Positions 16,118-26,087 are shown, counted from the stretch's first letter. The stretch: 35,819 nt of DNA from Mesorhizobium silamurunense (GCF_014843825.1 NZ_JHQR01000141.1:1-35819), one strand, 5' to 3'. The notes: generated by a model not told the origin, from the letters alone. Numbers and translations: made by a program.

Positions 16118-17427
16118 ATGCGTGAGGGACACTCGACCTACAAGCCCAAGACCGGTATCGAACGCTGGTTCGACGCCCGCCTACCGCTGCCGCGGTTGGT
16201 GCATGACTCCTTCATCGTTTATCCCGTCCCGCGCAACCTGAACTACGCTTATACGTTCGGTGGCATTCTCACGATCATGCTGGTGGCGCAGATCCTGACC
16301 GGCGTCGTGCTGGCCATGCACTATGCGGCCGACACCACGCTGGCCTTCGATTCAGTCGAAAAGATCGTGCGCGACGTGAATTCGGGCTGGCTGCTGCGTT
16401 CCCTGCATTCGAATGGCGCCTCGTTCTTCTTCATCGCGGTTTACATCCACATTTGCCGCGGGCTCTATTATGGCTCGTATAAATCACCGCGAGAATTCTG
16501 TGGGTACTCGGTTGTACCAACTTGCTGGTGATGATGGCGACGGCCTTCATTGGCTACGTGCTGCCCTGGGGCCAGATGAGTTACTGGGGCGCCACTGTCA
16601 TCACCGGCTTCTTCAGCGCCATTCCACTGGTCGGCGACTGGATCCAGCAATTGCTGCTCGGCGGATACGCAGTCGGCAATCCAACGCTGAACCGCTTCTT
16701 TGCGCTGCATTACCTGCTACCGTTTTTGCTAGTCGGGGTGGTGACATTGCACATCTGGGCGCTTCACGTAGTCGGCCAGAACAATCCTACCGGCATTGAG
16801 GTGAAATCAAAGACCGACGTTGTGGACTTCACGCCCTACGCTACCGTGAAGGACGCGTTCGGCATTATCGTGTTCCTGTTCTTCTTTGCCTATTTCGTCT
16901 TCTATCTGCCAAATTTTCTCGGCCATCCCGACAACTACACGATCGCAAACCCGCTGAAGACACCTGCTCACATCGTGCCGGAATGGTACTTCCTGCCGTT
17001 CTACGCGATCCTACGCGCCATAACCTTCAACGTCGGACCGATCAATTCCAAACTCGGCGGAGTGCTCGCGATGTTCAGCTCAATCGCCGTTCTATTCTTG
17101 GTGCCGTGGCTCGACACTTCAAAGGTGCGGTCGGCGGTTTACAGGCCGTGGTACAGGTTCTTCTTCTGGCTGTTCGTGGCCAACGCCCTCTTTCTCGGCT
17201 GGCTCGGCTCGCAGCCCGCGGAAGGCGCCTATGTCACGATGTCCCAGATTGCGACTCTCTACTATTTCGCGTTCTTCATCGTCGCCATGCCGCTACTCGG
17301 ATTCCTCGAGACGCCACGGCGCCTGCCCAACTCGATAACCGAGGCAGTCCTGGAGAGGAATAAGGCAGCGTCAACTCTCACCGCTCCGCGAGATACCGGC
17401 CATCAGCCGCATCCAGAGCCGAAATAG
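16118..17427 (+). pseudogene. petB: Cytochrome b of the bc1 complex, split by a one-base frameshift
   Basis: The first part (16118-16531) holds the N-terminal helices and the first haem histidine pair (in LHSNGA and VYIHICR). The second frame (to 17427) holds the second pair (FALHYL and TLHIWALH), the Qo-site motif PEWY in IVPEWYFLP, and the C-terminal helices. The break falls after SPRE at 16491-16500; one more A at 16494-16495 restores SPREILWVLG and a single 436-aa protein of normal length. GAGGA precedes the ATG. In a working operon cytochrome c1 (petC) would follow; here a channel gene does. With the anchorless Rieske protein, this looks like a decaying second bc1 copy, unless the indel is a sequencing error. 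Confidence 0.85.
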
Positions 17428-17441
17428 GCGGGTGGCCCACG

Positions 17442-18995
17442 ATGGCCGACGCGACTGCAGTCATGAACTTGTGGAATTCCCCCCTTCTCTACATCGTGCT
17501 GGTTGGCCTTGCCGGAATTGTCGTGTGGCACCTGATTCCGATGCGGTTGGCTAACGTACGACTGGTCGTTCAGATCGCCTTCTTCCTTGTGATGTCGGTC
17601 CTGCTCCTGGACGGCACGGTCGTTCCCTACGAGCCGGCGCGGGGCGATGTGGCAACACCTGAAGCGATCCTCATCGGATCTGCCAAAGTACTATGGTGGC
17701 TTCATTTCGCTTGGGCATTGATCGGCTTTGTCCGCATCTACCTTGTCTTCGAGGGAAAGCCGCGTGAGGCGCGCCTTCTGCAGGAGCTCGTCGTCGGTGT
17801 CGTCTACGTTGGAACGTTGCTATCGATCCTCGCTTTCGTCTTCGCCGTTCCCGTCGGGACGCTTATCGCCACATCGGGCGTCTTTGCCATCATGCTGGGC
17901 TTGGCGCTCCAGAATACGCTAAGCGATCTATTCTCAGGCGTCGCACTAACCCTTGGTCGCCCCTATGTGCTCGGCGATTGGATCGTGCTCAGCGACGGCA
18001 CCGAAGGTCGTGTTGTTGAGACAAACTGGCGGTCGACCCACCTGCTCACTTGGGCTCACAATATTGTCGTACTCCCGAACAGTTTCCTGGCCAAGCTTGG
18101 CCTGACCAATGTGAGTAGCCCCGACGAAAACAACGGACTTTCGCTCTCAGTAAGACTGGCGCCGACGAAGATGCCGGCGATTGTCGTGGATGTGATGCGC
18201 ATGGCCTTGCTGAGTTGCGACTCCATCCTGAAGGAACCCCCACCATTGGTTGCGATCAAGGGTCTGGATGCAAGGGCGATCGAGGTCGAATTGCTTTTCT
18301 ATGTTGCAGATGTCCATCGACGCGTCCCGGCGAGGAATGAAATCATCGATCTCGTCTACCGCCATGTGAAATCCACAGGGTTGCTGCTGGCCGAGCCTTC
18401 CTCTTCGATTTCGATGCCCGCTCTGCCGATAGAACAGACGGCTCTTCCCCCGCCAGTCACCCCTATCGAACTTATCAGGGCCATACCGATATTCTCGGCC
18501 CTAACAGAAGACGAACAGGAGACTCTTGCGGCAACGGTCTCGGTGCGCACTTATCGCAAGGGCGACATCATCGCACGACAGGGAGAGATGCTGCCAACTC
18601 TCATGATCGTCCAGACCGGCGTCATCGTTCGACAACGCGAAGACCACGCTCGTTTCGAGGAAATCGGCCACTTGGCGCCCGGCGATTTCTTCGGGGAGAA
18701 CGGCTTGCTCGCCGGCTTGGGCGAGAAGTCGACATTGCGGGCGATGAGCCACGCCGTGGTTTACGCGATAGACCAGGCGAGCTTCGCTCCGTTGCTGCTC
18801 GACCGGCCCGAAATGGCCGAGGACCTGGCAGCTATCCTGGCAGCCCGAATGTCGACCTTGGGTGAAAACGGCAAACCTGGACAGCAGCACGCGAACTCGA
18901 GCTTTGCCCTGCTCAAAGCCATTGAGACAGTCTTCCGCGGCGTCCCATTCAAGCGTGTTCGAGCAGCCGGTGTGCACAAGGACGGAAAGGTATGA
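17442..18995 (+). CDS. MscS-type channel with C-terminal cyclic-nucleotide-binding domain
   Basis: The 517-aa protein begins with four or so membrane helices (about 14-34, 41-57, 82-103, 117-140). The MscS pore helix and beta domain follow (about 141-230: GVFAIMLGLALQNTLSDLFSG, GDWIVLSDGTEGRVVETNWRST, VVLPNSFLAK), then an alpha/beta region and a cyclic-nucleotide-binding domain (about 345-470, PGDFFGENGLLAG at about 412). This is the bacterial cyclic-nucleotide-gated MscS family of the inner membrane. At the phosphate-binding position where most such domains have Arg, the sequence reads GEKSTLRA, so Lys may replace it and ligand choice may differ. It starts 14 bases after cytochrome b, so it is probably in the same transcript. 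It is intact. Confidence 0.9.
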   Translation: MADATAVMNLWNSPLLYIVLVGLAGIVVWHLIPMRLANVRLVVQIAFFLVMSVLLLDGTVVPYEPARGDVATPEAILIGSAKVLWWLHFAWALIGFVRIYLVFEGKPREARLLQELVVGVVYVGTLLSILAFVFAVPVGTLIATSGVFAIMLGLALQNTLSDLFSGVALTLGRPYVLGDWIVLSDGTEGRVVETNWRSTHLLTWAHNIVVLPNSFLAKLGLTNVSSPDENNGLSLSVRLAPTKMPAIVVDVMRMALLSCDSILKEPPPLVAIKGLDARAIEVELLFYVADVHRRVPARNEIIDLVYRHVKSTGLLLAEPSSSISMPALPIEQTALPPPVTPIELIRAIPIFSALTEDEQETLAATVSVRTYRKGDIIARQGEMLPTLMIVQTGVIVRQREDHARFEEIGHLAPGDFFGENGLLAGLGEKSTLRAMSHAVVYAIDQASFAPLLLDRPEMAEDLAAILAARMSTLGENGKPGQQHANSSFALLKAIETVFRGVPFKRVRAAGVHKDGKV

Positions 18996-19049
18996 CCCTT
19001 CTACGTGGCAGGAATCGAAACCGTCGTTTTTCTGACTTTGCCGGGCCTT

Positions 19050-19083
19050 GCCACATGCCTATCTGAGCCACATGCCTATCTGA
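19050..19083 (+). repeat. 17-bp perfect tandem duplication
   Basis: GCCACATGCCTATCTGA occurs twice head to tail (19050-19066 and 19067-19083) with no mismatch, between the channel gene and the histidine kinase remnant. It looks like a recent slippage or repair product in non-coding DNA. Confidence 0.9.
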
Positions 19084-19224
19084 TCGACGACGAGATCCTC
19101 CACCGGGACAATCTGGGGTAGGTGCACGCAATTCGCCCTGCGAGTCGATGAAGCCGTTTCCTGCGTCCTAAATATATCCCGCCGAAAATCCGCGCAGCAG
19201 GAAGCGAACTCATCGGCATTCAGA

Positions 19225-19572
19225 TCACTGGAGAGCCGCAGGCAATCGCAAGATCACAGTTGTGCCTGACCCGAGTGCGCTGTTGATTTCGACACTTCCG
19301 TCGTGCTGCTCGGCGAAATGCTTCACCATCGGCAAGCCGATACCGCCCAGCCCTGGGCACTTGGTGGTGAAGAAAGGATCGAAGGCGCGGGCCATGGTTT
19401 CCTGGGTCATGCCGATACCCTGGTCTGCGACGCGGACCTCGACAAGGGCGGTGCGGCCGTGACCCGCCATTGCGGCGTCTATCGAGATCGAGCCGCCGTC
19501 AGGCATTGCATCGCGCGCGTTGAACACGAGATTGAGGATCGCATTCTGCAGGCCCAGGCGATCGCATTTTGC
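19225..19572 (-). pseudogene. 3' remnant of a sensor histidine kinase gene
   Basis: About 115 residues of the HATPase domain remain: N box LQNAILNLVFNARDAMPDGG, G1 box VADQGIGMT, F box FDPFFTTK, G2 box GLGGIGLPMVKHF, and the usual C-terminal SALGSGTTVILRLP. The sensor part and the phosphorylated-His domain are missing; the sequence stops being kinase-like at about 19572. Exactly there the opposite strand becomes ketopantoate reductase. No start codon is suitable, so this is a dead fragment. Confidence 0.8.
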
Positions 19573-20517
19573 GGTTATCTCGCCGCCAAGCTGGCGATCG
19601 CCGGCCGCGCCGAGCTGTCGATCGTCGCGCGCGGCGCGCATCTCGAAGCGATCCAGGCAAACGGCCTGCGCCTGATCGAGGACGGCCAGGAATCGGTGGC
19701 GCCCGTCCGGGCCGCCGCGAAGGCCGAGGAACTCGGCGTGCAGGACATTGTCGTGCTGGCGCTGAAGGCCCATTCGCTGACCCCGGCGCTCGACCAGATC
19801 GAACCGCTGCTGGGACCGGACACCGCGGTCGTCACCATGCAGAACGGCGTGCCCTGGTGGTACTTTCACGGACTGAGCGGACCGCTCGAAGGCGCCAGGC
19901 TCGACAGTGTCGACCCGGGCGGCGCGATCTGGCAGCGGATCGGGCCGCAGCGCGTCATCGGCTCGGTGGTCTATCCCGCCGTCGAGGTCGACGCACCGGG
20001 CCTCATCCGCCATGTCGAGGGCAGACGCTTCTCGCTCGGTGAACCTTCCGGCGAGAAGAGCGAGCGCGTCACGCGGCTCGCCGAGGAAATGGTCAAGGCC
20101 GGCCTGCAGGCGCCGGTGCGCGACGACATCCGCAGCGAAATCTGGGTGAAGCTGTGGGGCAACCTGTCCTTCAACCCGATTTCGGCGCTGACCGGCTCGA
20201 CGCTTGCCGCAATCGTCGCCGACGACGGCACCCGCGCGCTCGCCCGCACCATGATGCTGGAAGCGCAGGCGATCGGCGAAAGCCTGGGCGTGCGCTTTCC
20301 CATCGCGGTCGACCGCCGCATCAAGGGCGCCGGCGACGTCGGCGAGCACAAGACCTCGATGCTGCAGGACCTGGAGCGCGGCCGGACGATGGAAATCGAC
20401 GCGCTGGTCAGCGCCGTGCAGGAACTCGGCCGCCTGACGGACCGGCCGACACCGGCGATCGACGCGGTGTCGGCGCTGGTGAAGCGGCTGGCGGTGGAGC
20501 GCGGGTGTTACTCCTGA
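19573..20517 (+). pseudogene. 5'-truncated ketopantoate reductase-like gene (PanE/ApbA family)
   Basis: From GYLAAKLAIAG onward the frame is a normal PanE/ApbA protein: VARGAHLEAI, then ALKAHSLTPALD, TMQNGVPWW, EIWVKLWGNLSFNPISALTG, and a C-terminal domain with KTSMLQDLERGR and EID. The catalytic Lys of VLALKAHS and the KLWGN region are present. Missing are the start codon and the first dozen residues, which should form beta-1 and the GxGxxG NADPH loop. Upstream, the same frame runs antisense through the histidine kinase fragment, so it has no sensible start. The gene lost its 5' end at about 19572 and should not make active enzyme. Confidence 0.8.
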
Positions 20518-20634
20518 AACGGCACCCGCCGTCTCATCAACCCGAACGGCGCATTCCTTCTATTGCACAGGGGTGCCCGCCTTAGTGACCAAGCCCCGCC
20601 TGAAGGCAATTCAGTTACAAACCAATCCCGGATC

Positions 20635-21441
20635 TCAATAGTTGGCCCGCACACGTGCCGCGCTTTTGTCGGCGAAGGCGGCGAGTCGAGACCGCGCCTC
20701 GGGCTGGGTGTTCACCACACCCGCAACGACAGCCTCGGCATAAGCGGCATCCAGAGCAGACATATTTTGCATGTGGCTCACAGCGGAGCAAATTGCGAAG
20801 TTAGACAGCGGCAGGTTCTGCGCCGCCTTGTGAGCGAGCTCCAGGGCCTTCTCGAAGCTTGAGCCTTCGACAATGTACTGCGCGAGCCCCAGATCGACCG
20901 CTTCTTGCCCCTGATACACCCGGCCCGTCAGCATCATGTCGATCATGCGCGACTTGCCCACCAGATCGGTGACGCGGATAGTGGCGCCGCCGCCGGTGAA
21001 AAGTCCGCGTTGGCCTTCAGGCAGCGCAAAATAAGTCGTCTTGTCCATCACCCGGATATGGGCCGCGCTGGCCAGTTCCAGCCCACCGCCCACAACCGCG
21101 CCGTTCAGGGCCGCGATAATCGGCACGCCGCCATATTCCATCTTGTTGAAGGCCTCGTGCCAGCGCAGGCAAATATGCATGAAATCCGCTGGGCTGCGGT
21201 CAGCTTGATGATGTTCAATCAAGTCAAGTCCGGCGCAGAAATGGTCCCCCGACCCGGCCAACACGATCGCGCGCACGCCCGCGCGAGGAGCGGTGGAAAA
21301 AAAGTCGACCAGTTCTTCGATCGTATTTGCATCCAGCGCATTGCGTTTGGTGGGACGGTTCAGGGTTACGACCCAAACCCCCTCGTCATGAGCCTCGACG
21401 GCAAGGTTCTCGTATCGGGTCATGTCGATTTGGATGGCCAT
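20635..21441 (-). CDS. dmdD: Methylthioacryloyl-CoA hydratase (DMSP demethylation pathway, last step)
   Basis: The 268-aa crotonase closely matches what I know of Ruegeria pomeroyi DmdD across its whole length. Shared blocks are [46 protein letters not shown] and [21 protein letters not shown]. The two catalytic glutamates fall at Glu122 (GGGLELA) and Glu142 (LPEGQRG), one position off the known Glu121/Glu141 pair. The enzyme hydrates methylthioacryloyl-CoA and leads to acetaldehyde, methanethiol, CO2 and CoA. Start at 21441: AGGA about 8 bases upstream, and earlier in-frame codons do not look like the family. It is the last gene of the operon, 43 bases after dmdC. It is intact. Confidence 0.93.
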   Translation of the reverse strand: MAIQIDMTRYENLAVEAHDEGVWVVTLNRPTKRNALDANTIEELVDFFSTAPRAGVRAIVLAGSGDHFCAGLDLIEHHQADRSPADFMHICLRWHEAFNKMEYGGVPIIAALNGAVVGGGLELASAAHIRVMDKTTYFALPEGQRGLFTGGGATIRVTDLVGKSRMIDMMLTGRVYQGQEAVDLGLAQYIVEGSSFEKALELAHKAAQNLPLSNFAICSAVSHMQNMSALDAAYAEAVVAGVVNTQPEARSRLAAFADKSAARVRANY

Positions 21442-21484
21442 GTTGCGGTCCTGTTCGCGAGGTGAAGATGGGTGATGGTTCGAC

Positions 21485-23236
21485 TCAGAATCCGATGTCC
21501 AACAGGCTTGCGGCGCCGTCCATGACGCGGGCTCGCTGAAGGTCGGCCTCATTGAGAATGTGTTGCGCGTAGAACCGGGCCGTGGCGATTTTGCCCGCCA
21601 TGAACTCGGGATCTCCACCGTCCTTCAGTCCCGCTTCGGCGACAAGGACCGAGCGTGCCAGTTGCCAGCCCGCGACAAGATTGCCAGCCAGCATCAGGTA
21701 GGGCACGGCGCCTGCATAAGCGGCGTTTAGATCCGTTGGCCTGACAGCAACCAGATGGGCCACGACGGACTCGAATGCTTCGCGCGCGCAAGATAGCTGC
21801 GCTGCGATCTCTTGCGCCGCGGGCGAGCCTTGCCGAAGGGCATTTTCTGTTTGAGCTATCATTGCAGCGATACGTCTCGCCGTTGTTCCACCGTCTCGAA
21901 GCGTCTTGCGGCCTAGCAGATCATTGGCCTGGATGGCTGTTGTGCCCTCGTAGATCGGCAAGATTCGTGCGTCGCGGTAGTGCTGGGCAACGCCGGTTTC
22001 TTCGATAAACCCCATGCCACCATAAATCTGCACCCCGGTTGAAGCTGTCTGTAGGCTCATCTCCGTGCAGAAGCCCTTGACCAGCGGCACAAGAAATTCT
22101 GCTATCGCCAAGGCCTCCGCTCTCAGTTCCGGCGTCGCCGCTAACTGTGCACGGTCCTGCCATCCGGCGGCCGAGGCGGCAAGGGCCCGGCACGCTTCGG
22201 TCGTGGCCCGCATATGCGCCAGCATGCGGCGGACATCCGGGTGACGGATAATGGGAACTGGCTCGAATGCGCTACCATCGACTGGGCGGCCCTGGATACG
22301 GGTCTTTGCATAGGCCAGAGCCATCTGATAGACACGCTCGCCTATCGCAACCCCTTGAACGCCTACGGCGAAGCGGGCCGCGTTCATCATCGCGAACATG
22401 ATTTCCAGCCCGGCGTTTTCGCGGCCAATCAGAAAGCCGGTGGCGCCTTCGAATTCGAGCATGCACGTCGGGCTCGCCCTGACGCCGAGCTTGTGTTCGA
22501 TGCTTTGACAGCGGAGTGAATTTTGCGCGCCGGGTTCGCCACTTTCGCCCACCAGCAGTTTCGGCACCAGAAACAGGCTGATGCCCTTGACGCCGTCGGG
22601 CGCGCCAGGCGTTCGAGCAAGGACGAGGTGGATGATATTCTCGGCCAGATCATGCTCGCCATAGGTGGTGAAGATTTTTGTTCCGGAGATCTGATAGGTG
22701 CCATTCGCCTGGCGTTCGGCCCTTGTCCGTATCAGGGCCAGATCGCTGCCCGCCTGCGGCTCGGTCAGATTCATCGTGCCGGTCCATCTGCCGGAAACCA
22801 GCTTGTGCAGATAGGTCTGTTGGATTTCAGGCGACCCGAAACGGAGAAGCGCCTCGATCGCGCCATCGGTCAACAGGGGGCATAGCGCGAAACTCATATT
22901 GGCCGCGTTGATGATTTCGGTAGCGGCAGCGGCGACAGAGCGGGGCATATCATGCCCGCCGAATTCCGACGGGTGACGCAGCCCTTGCCAGCCCATGTCC
23001 ACAAACTTGGCATAGGCCTCACGGAAGCCGGGCGGCGTTTGGACACGACCTCTGTCATAATGCGAGCCGATGCGGTCGCCCACTGCATTGAGCGGCTCGA
23101 TTTCCTCAGCACAAAAGCGGCCGAACTCTTCGAGGACGGCTGAGGCCGTCTCGAGATCATTCACCGCATCGCCCGACCATGGCGCGATGTGGGCGATATT
23201 GAACATCAGGTCCTTGACCGGTGCTTGAAATGTCAT
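21485..23236 (-). CDS. dmdC: 3-methylmercaptopropionyl-CoA dehydrogenase
   Basis: The 583-aa acyl-CoA dehydrogenase is of the long DmdC/FadE-like class. It has an extra C-terminal helical domain (about 450-583) beyond the normal 380-aa core. The N-terminus [14 protein letters not shown], the FAD/substrate region [18 protein letters not shown], and the catalytic glutamate in [16 protein letters not shown] at about 430 are as in this family. It oxidises MMPA-CoA to methylthioacryloyl-CoA and passes electrons to ETF. The ATG overlaps the TGA of dmdB (ATGA), a sign of translational coupling. On its own it could be a general long-type acyl-CoA dehydrogenase; its place between dmdB and dmdD makes dmdC the best name. 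It is intact. Confidence 0.9.
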   Translation of the reverse strand: MTFQAPVKDLMFNIAHIAPWSGDAVNDLETASAVLEEFGRFCAEEIEPLNAVGDRIGSHYDRGRVQTPPGFREAYAKFVDMGWQGLRHPSEFGGHDMPRSVAAAATEIINAANMSFALCPLLTDGAIEALLRFGSPEIQQTYLHKLVSGRWTGTMNLTEPQAGSDLALIRTRAERQANGTYQISGTKIFTTYGEHDLAENIIHLVLARTPGAPDGVKGISLFLVPKLLVGESGEPGAQNSLRCQSIEHKLGVRASPTCMLEFEGATGFLIGRENAGLEIMFAMMNAARFAVGVQGVAIGERVYQMALAYAKTRIQGRPVDGSAFEPVPIIRHPDVRRMLAHMRATTEACRALAASAAGWQDRAQLAATPELRAEALAIAEFLVPLVKGFCTEMSLQTASTGVQIYGGMGFIEETGVAQHYRDARILPIYEGTTAIQANDLLGRKTLRDGGTTARRIAAMIAQTENALRQGSPAAQEIAAQLSCAREAFESVVAHLVAVRPTDLNAAYAGAVPYLMLAGNLVAGWQLARSVLVAEAGLKDGGDPEFMAGKIATARFYAQHILNEADLQRARVMDGAASLLDIGF

Positions 23237-24858
23237 GCCTGAGGCCCCAGGTCACGGGCTGCCGCCCGCAGAATGAACTTCTGAATCTTGCCTGTCGCGG
23301 TTTTTGGCAAAGGGCCGAACACCACGGTTTTCGGTGCTTTGAAATGCGCGATATGGGCACGACAAAAGGCAATGATTTCCGCCTCGGTCACGCTCGCGCC
23401 CTCGCGTAGTTCAACAAAGGCGCATGGGCTTTCGCCCCATTTCGGATGCGGACGGGCCACCACAGCCGCAAGGATGATCGCGGGATGTCGGTATAGAACG
23501 GACTCGACCTCGACCGACGAGATGTTTTCCCCACCAGAGATGATCACATCCTTCAGCCGGTCCCGGATTTGAATATAACCGTCTGGATGCACCACCGCGG
23601 CATCGCCGGACCAGAACCAGCCAGACTCGAAGGCCGCCGCGGTGGCGGTCGCGTCCTTGTAATAACCCTTCATCACCGTATTGCCGCGAATGGCGATCTC
23701 ACCCTGCGTCAGCCCATCGCGCGGCACATCCGCGCCCGTTTCTCTGTCGACCACGCGGATGTCTTCGACCATCGGGAAGGCGACGCCCTGCATCGCCTGT
23801 TTTTCAGCTCTTGCAGAAACAGACAGGGCTTCCCATTCGTCCCGCCAAAGGCATTGGGAAATATGACCGTAGGTTTCGGTCAGTCCGTACACCTGCATCA
23901 CATCCAGACCCATTTGTGCGGCCTTTTCCAGAACTGCGGGCGGAGGCGGTGCACCCGCGGTCATGACCCTGATCTGGGGATTGAAGGGCTGCGCGGAAGC
24001 ATCTCGGCTGTCGCACAGCATCTGCAGCACGATGGGGGCAGCTCCCACATGGGTGACTCGGTGCGCCGCCATGGCTTCCAGCAATTTGCCAGGCGAGGCA
24101 TCGCGGGTAAAAACCATGTTGGCTCCGACGATCGCCATCGACCAAGGATGCGTCCAGCCGTTGCAGTGAAACATGGGCACGACTGACAGGTAGGTCGGGT
24201 GCTGCGGCAAGGCCCATGCGGCAATCGTCCCCATCGCCATCAGATAGGCGCCGCGGTGATGATAAATCACGCCCTTCGGCCGCCCCGAAGTGCCCGAAGT
24301 ATAGTTCAGCGCCAGCGCCTGCCACTCATCCTTGGGCAGCTCCCATACCATGGGAGGATGAGCCGCCAGATCGTCATAGCTGCTTTTGCCAAGCCCGGCA
24401 GAAGCCTGCGCCTGCGCATCGACGATATCAACCACAGGGAGCGTGTTGCCATTCAATCGAAAGGCTTCACGCAGCAGGGGCGCGAAGGCTGTATCGGCAA
24501 TCACCAGCGTCGAGTCCGAATGCGCCAGGATATAGGCGACGGTTTCCGGCTCCAGGCGGGTGTTGATCGTGTTCAAAACAGCCCCCAACAAGGGTACGGC
24601 ATAGTGCAGTTCGAAGAGTTCAGGAATGTTTGGCGACAGCACCGAAAGCGTGTCCCCCGGCCCCACGCCCAAAGCCGCCAGCCCCGCCGCGACCGAACGG
24701 CAGCGAGCGCCAGTCTGTGCCCATGTGCGCCTTATGTCGCCATAAGTCACCGCAGTGCGCCCGGAGTAGACCAACTCGGCCCTTTTCAGGAATGACAGTG
24801 GAGACAGGGCCACGTAATTGGCGTCATCGCGGCGGGCGGCGTCGTAGTGCTGTCTCAT
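23233..24858 (-). CDS. dmdB: 3-methylmercaptopropionate-CoA ligase
   Basis: The 541-aa adenylate-forming acyl-CoA synthetase has the phosphate-binding core YTSGTSGRPKGV (186-197), the VYGLTETYGH motif, GWFWSGD, the hinge region RLKDVIISGGENIS, and the catalytic lysine Lys524 in LPKTATGKIQ. The size fits the short or medium-chain ligase group that includes DmdB. It activates methylmercaptopropionate (MMPA) to MMPA-CoA with ATP in the cytoplasm. It starts 29 bases after dmdA and its stop overlaps the dmdC start. The family is broad, so the assignment to MMPA rests partly on the neighbours dmdA, dmdC and dmdD. It is intact. Confidence 0.9.
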   Translation of the reverse strand: MRQHYDAARRDDANYVALSPLSFLKRAELVYSGRTAVTYGDIRRTWAQTGARCRSVAAGLAALGVGPGDTLSVLSPNIPELFELHYAVPLLGAVLNTINTRLEPETVAYILAHSDSTLVIADTAFAPLLREAFRLNGNTLPVVDIVDAQAQASAGLGKSSYDDLAAHPPMVWELPKDEWQALALNYTSGTSGRPKGVIYHHRGAYLMAMGTIAAWALPQHPTYLSVVPMFHCNGWTHPWSMAIVGANMVFTRDASPGKLLEAMAAHRVTHVGAAPIVLQMLCDSRDASAQPFNPQIRVMTAGAPPPPAVLEKAAQMGLDVMQVYGLTETYGHISQCLWRDEWEALSVSARAEKQAMQGVAFPMVEDIRVVDRETGADVPRDGLTQGEIAIRGNTVMKGYYKDATATAAAFESGWFWSGDAAVVHPDGYIQIRDRLKDVIISGGENISSVEVESVLYRHPAIILAAVVARPHPKWGESPCAFVELREGASVTEAEIIAFCRAHIAHFKAPKTVVFGPLPKTATGKIQKFILRAAARDLGPQA

Positions 24859-24887
24859 GCTCTGATCCTATGGCCAAGGTCCCGGCG

Positions 24888-25991
24888 TTACAGAAAAGGC
24901 AACACTACGAGGTTGGCAGAAACCGGCCCCTGATCGCGCATCACCTGCACTGTTTCGCCTGCAGGCACGCCTGCGTCGATCAGCGCATAGCCGATGTTGG
25001 CTTTCAGACGCGGCGACCAGACGCAATTGGTCATCATGCCGATGCGCTGGCCATTGCGGATGATGTCTTGGCGGCGGAAGCCCAGGGGAGCAGGGGCATC
25101 GCCCTTAAGCACAATACCGAGCTGATGGCGTTTCACACCCTCCGCCTTGATCCGGCGCAGCGCCTGGATGCCCACGACGTCATCGCCGACATCAAGATCA
25201 ACGTACTTGCCCAGACGCACCTCGAACGGATTGGTCGCCTCGTCGGTATCACCACCGACCGACACAAGCCCGCTTTCGGTGCGTTCCGCCGTGGCAGGAG
25301 CGCCTGGGCCGATGCCCCAGGGCTGGCCCGCCTCCTTGAAGATATTCCAAAGCTGAGTTCCCCGAGTCCCGTCTTTCAGATAGATCTCGAACCCACCTTG
25401 CTTGGACCAGCCAGACCGCTGAACGGCCACCGGAATGCCTTCAATTTCGGTTTCCTTGAACCAGAAATACTTCAGCTGTCGAACCCAATCGCCCAATACA
25501 TGGGCCACGACATCCTCGGCTTTCGGCCCTTGCAGCGCCATCGGGGAGACGTCAGGCTCGCTGACCTCGACGGTCAGGCCACGTTCGGCAGCAATGGCGC
25601 TGGCCCAAAACCAGATGTCGCTATCGGCAATCGATAGCCAATAAAGGTCATCCGCCAGCTTCAGCAGAATCGGATCATTGATGATCGTGCCTCTATGGTT
25701 GCATAGCGGCACATATTTGCCCTGACCGACTTTGCAGTTGGACAGATCGCGCGGTGACAGGATCTGCGCCAGGCGGCCCGCATCCGGCCCTTTCAGTTGC
25801 ACCTGGCGTTCCACGCCGACATCCCATTGAGAGACGCCGTTGATCAGTCGCCAGTATTCAGCCTCGGGATCACCATAAGACGTGGGCATGATCATCCGGT
25901 TATAGATGCTGGCCGCGGTCATACCTTCGGCGACGGCCGAGGCGTAAAACGGTGACGGCCGCAATCGCGCCGTTGGGAAAACTGAAAACAT
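24888..25991 (-). CDS. dmdA: Dimethylsulfoniopropionate demethylase
   Basis: The 367-aa protein is of the GcvT/aminomethyltransferase fold. It shows the features I know from DmdA rather than from glycine-cleavage T proteins: the start FPTARLRPSPFYAS, VSQWDVGVERQV at 53-64, ILSPRDLSN at 77-85, YWLSIADSD, EPDVSPMALQGPKAEDV, and SGWSKQGGFEIY at 193-204. It transfers a methyl group from DMSP to tetrahydrofolate, giving methylmercaptopropionate and 5-methyl-THF. A GGAGGGG ribosome site lies just before the ATG at 25991. It is the first gene of a leftward operon dmdABCD and is divergent from a LysR-type gene, with 114 bases between. Other GcvT-like demethylases, such as dimethylglycine or sarcosine-type enzymes, are possible in principle but the flanking genes argue for dmdA. 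Confidence 0.92.
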   Translation of the reverse strand: MFSVFPTARLRPSPFYASAVAEGMTAASIYNRMIMPTSYGDPEAEYWRLINGVSQWDVGVERQVQLKGPDAGRLAQILSPRDLSNCKVGQGKYVPLCNHRGTIINDPILLKLADDLYWLSIADSDIWFWASAIAAERGLTVEVSEPDVSPMALQGPKAEDVVAHVLGDWVRQLKYFWFKETEIEGIPVAVQRSGWSKQGGFEIYLKDGTRGTQLWNIFKEAGQPWGIGPGAPATAERTESGLVSVGGDTDEATNPFEVRLGKYVDLDVGDDVVGIQALRRIKAEGVKRHQLGIVLKGDAPAPLGFRRQDIIRNGQRIGMMTNCVWSPRLKANIGYALIDAGVPAGETVQVMRDQGPVSANLVVLPFL

Positions 25992-26066
25992 CGGCCCCTC
26001 CCCCTATGGTCGACAACCAATGATCCGGCTGGCGGGGTTTCGTCAAAGGACGTATTAGGGGGGCAT

Positions 26067-26087
26067 GCCTATACAAAAAGTTATGGC
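26067..26087. promoter_or_regulatory. Candidate LysR operator between dmdA and the regulator
   Basis: GCCTATAC-N5-GTTATGGC is an imperfect inverted repeat of 21 bases with outer arms GCC/GGC and inner arms AC/GT around an A-run. It lies in the 114-base divergent region, where LysR-type regulators usually bind to control both directions. The symmetry is partial (5 of 10 pairs), so this is only a candidate. Confidence 0.3.

Noticed and set aside
19303..19572. N-terminal extension of the PanE frame
   Set aside because: These codons are the antisense of a clear HATPase domain and do not resemble the PanE N-terminus, so they are a fusion artefact.
19573..20349. Leftward extension of the histidine kinase frame
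   Set aside because: It is antisense to a well-conserved PanE body and shows no kinase features.
20635..21441. Generic enoyl-CoA hydratase as the name for the last dmd gene
   Set aside because: The sequence blocks match DmdD closely and the gene sits behind dmdA, dmdB and dmdC.
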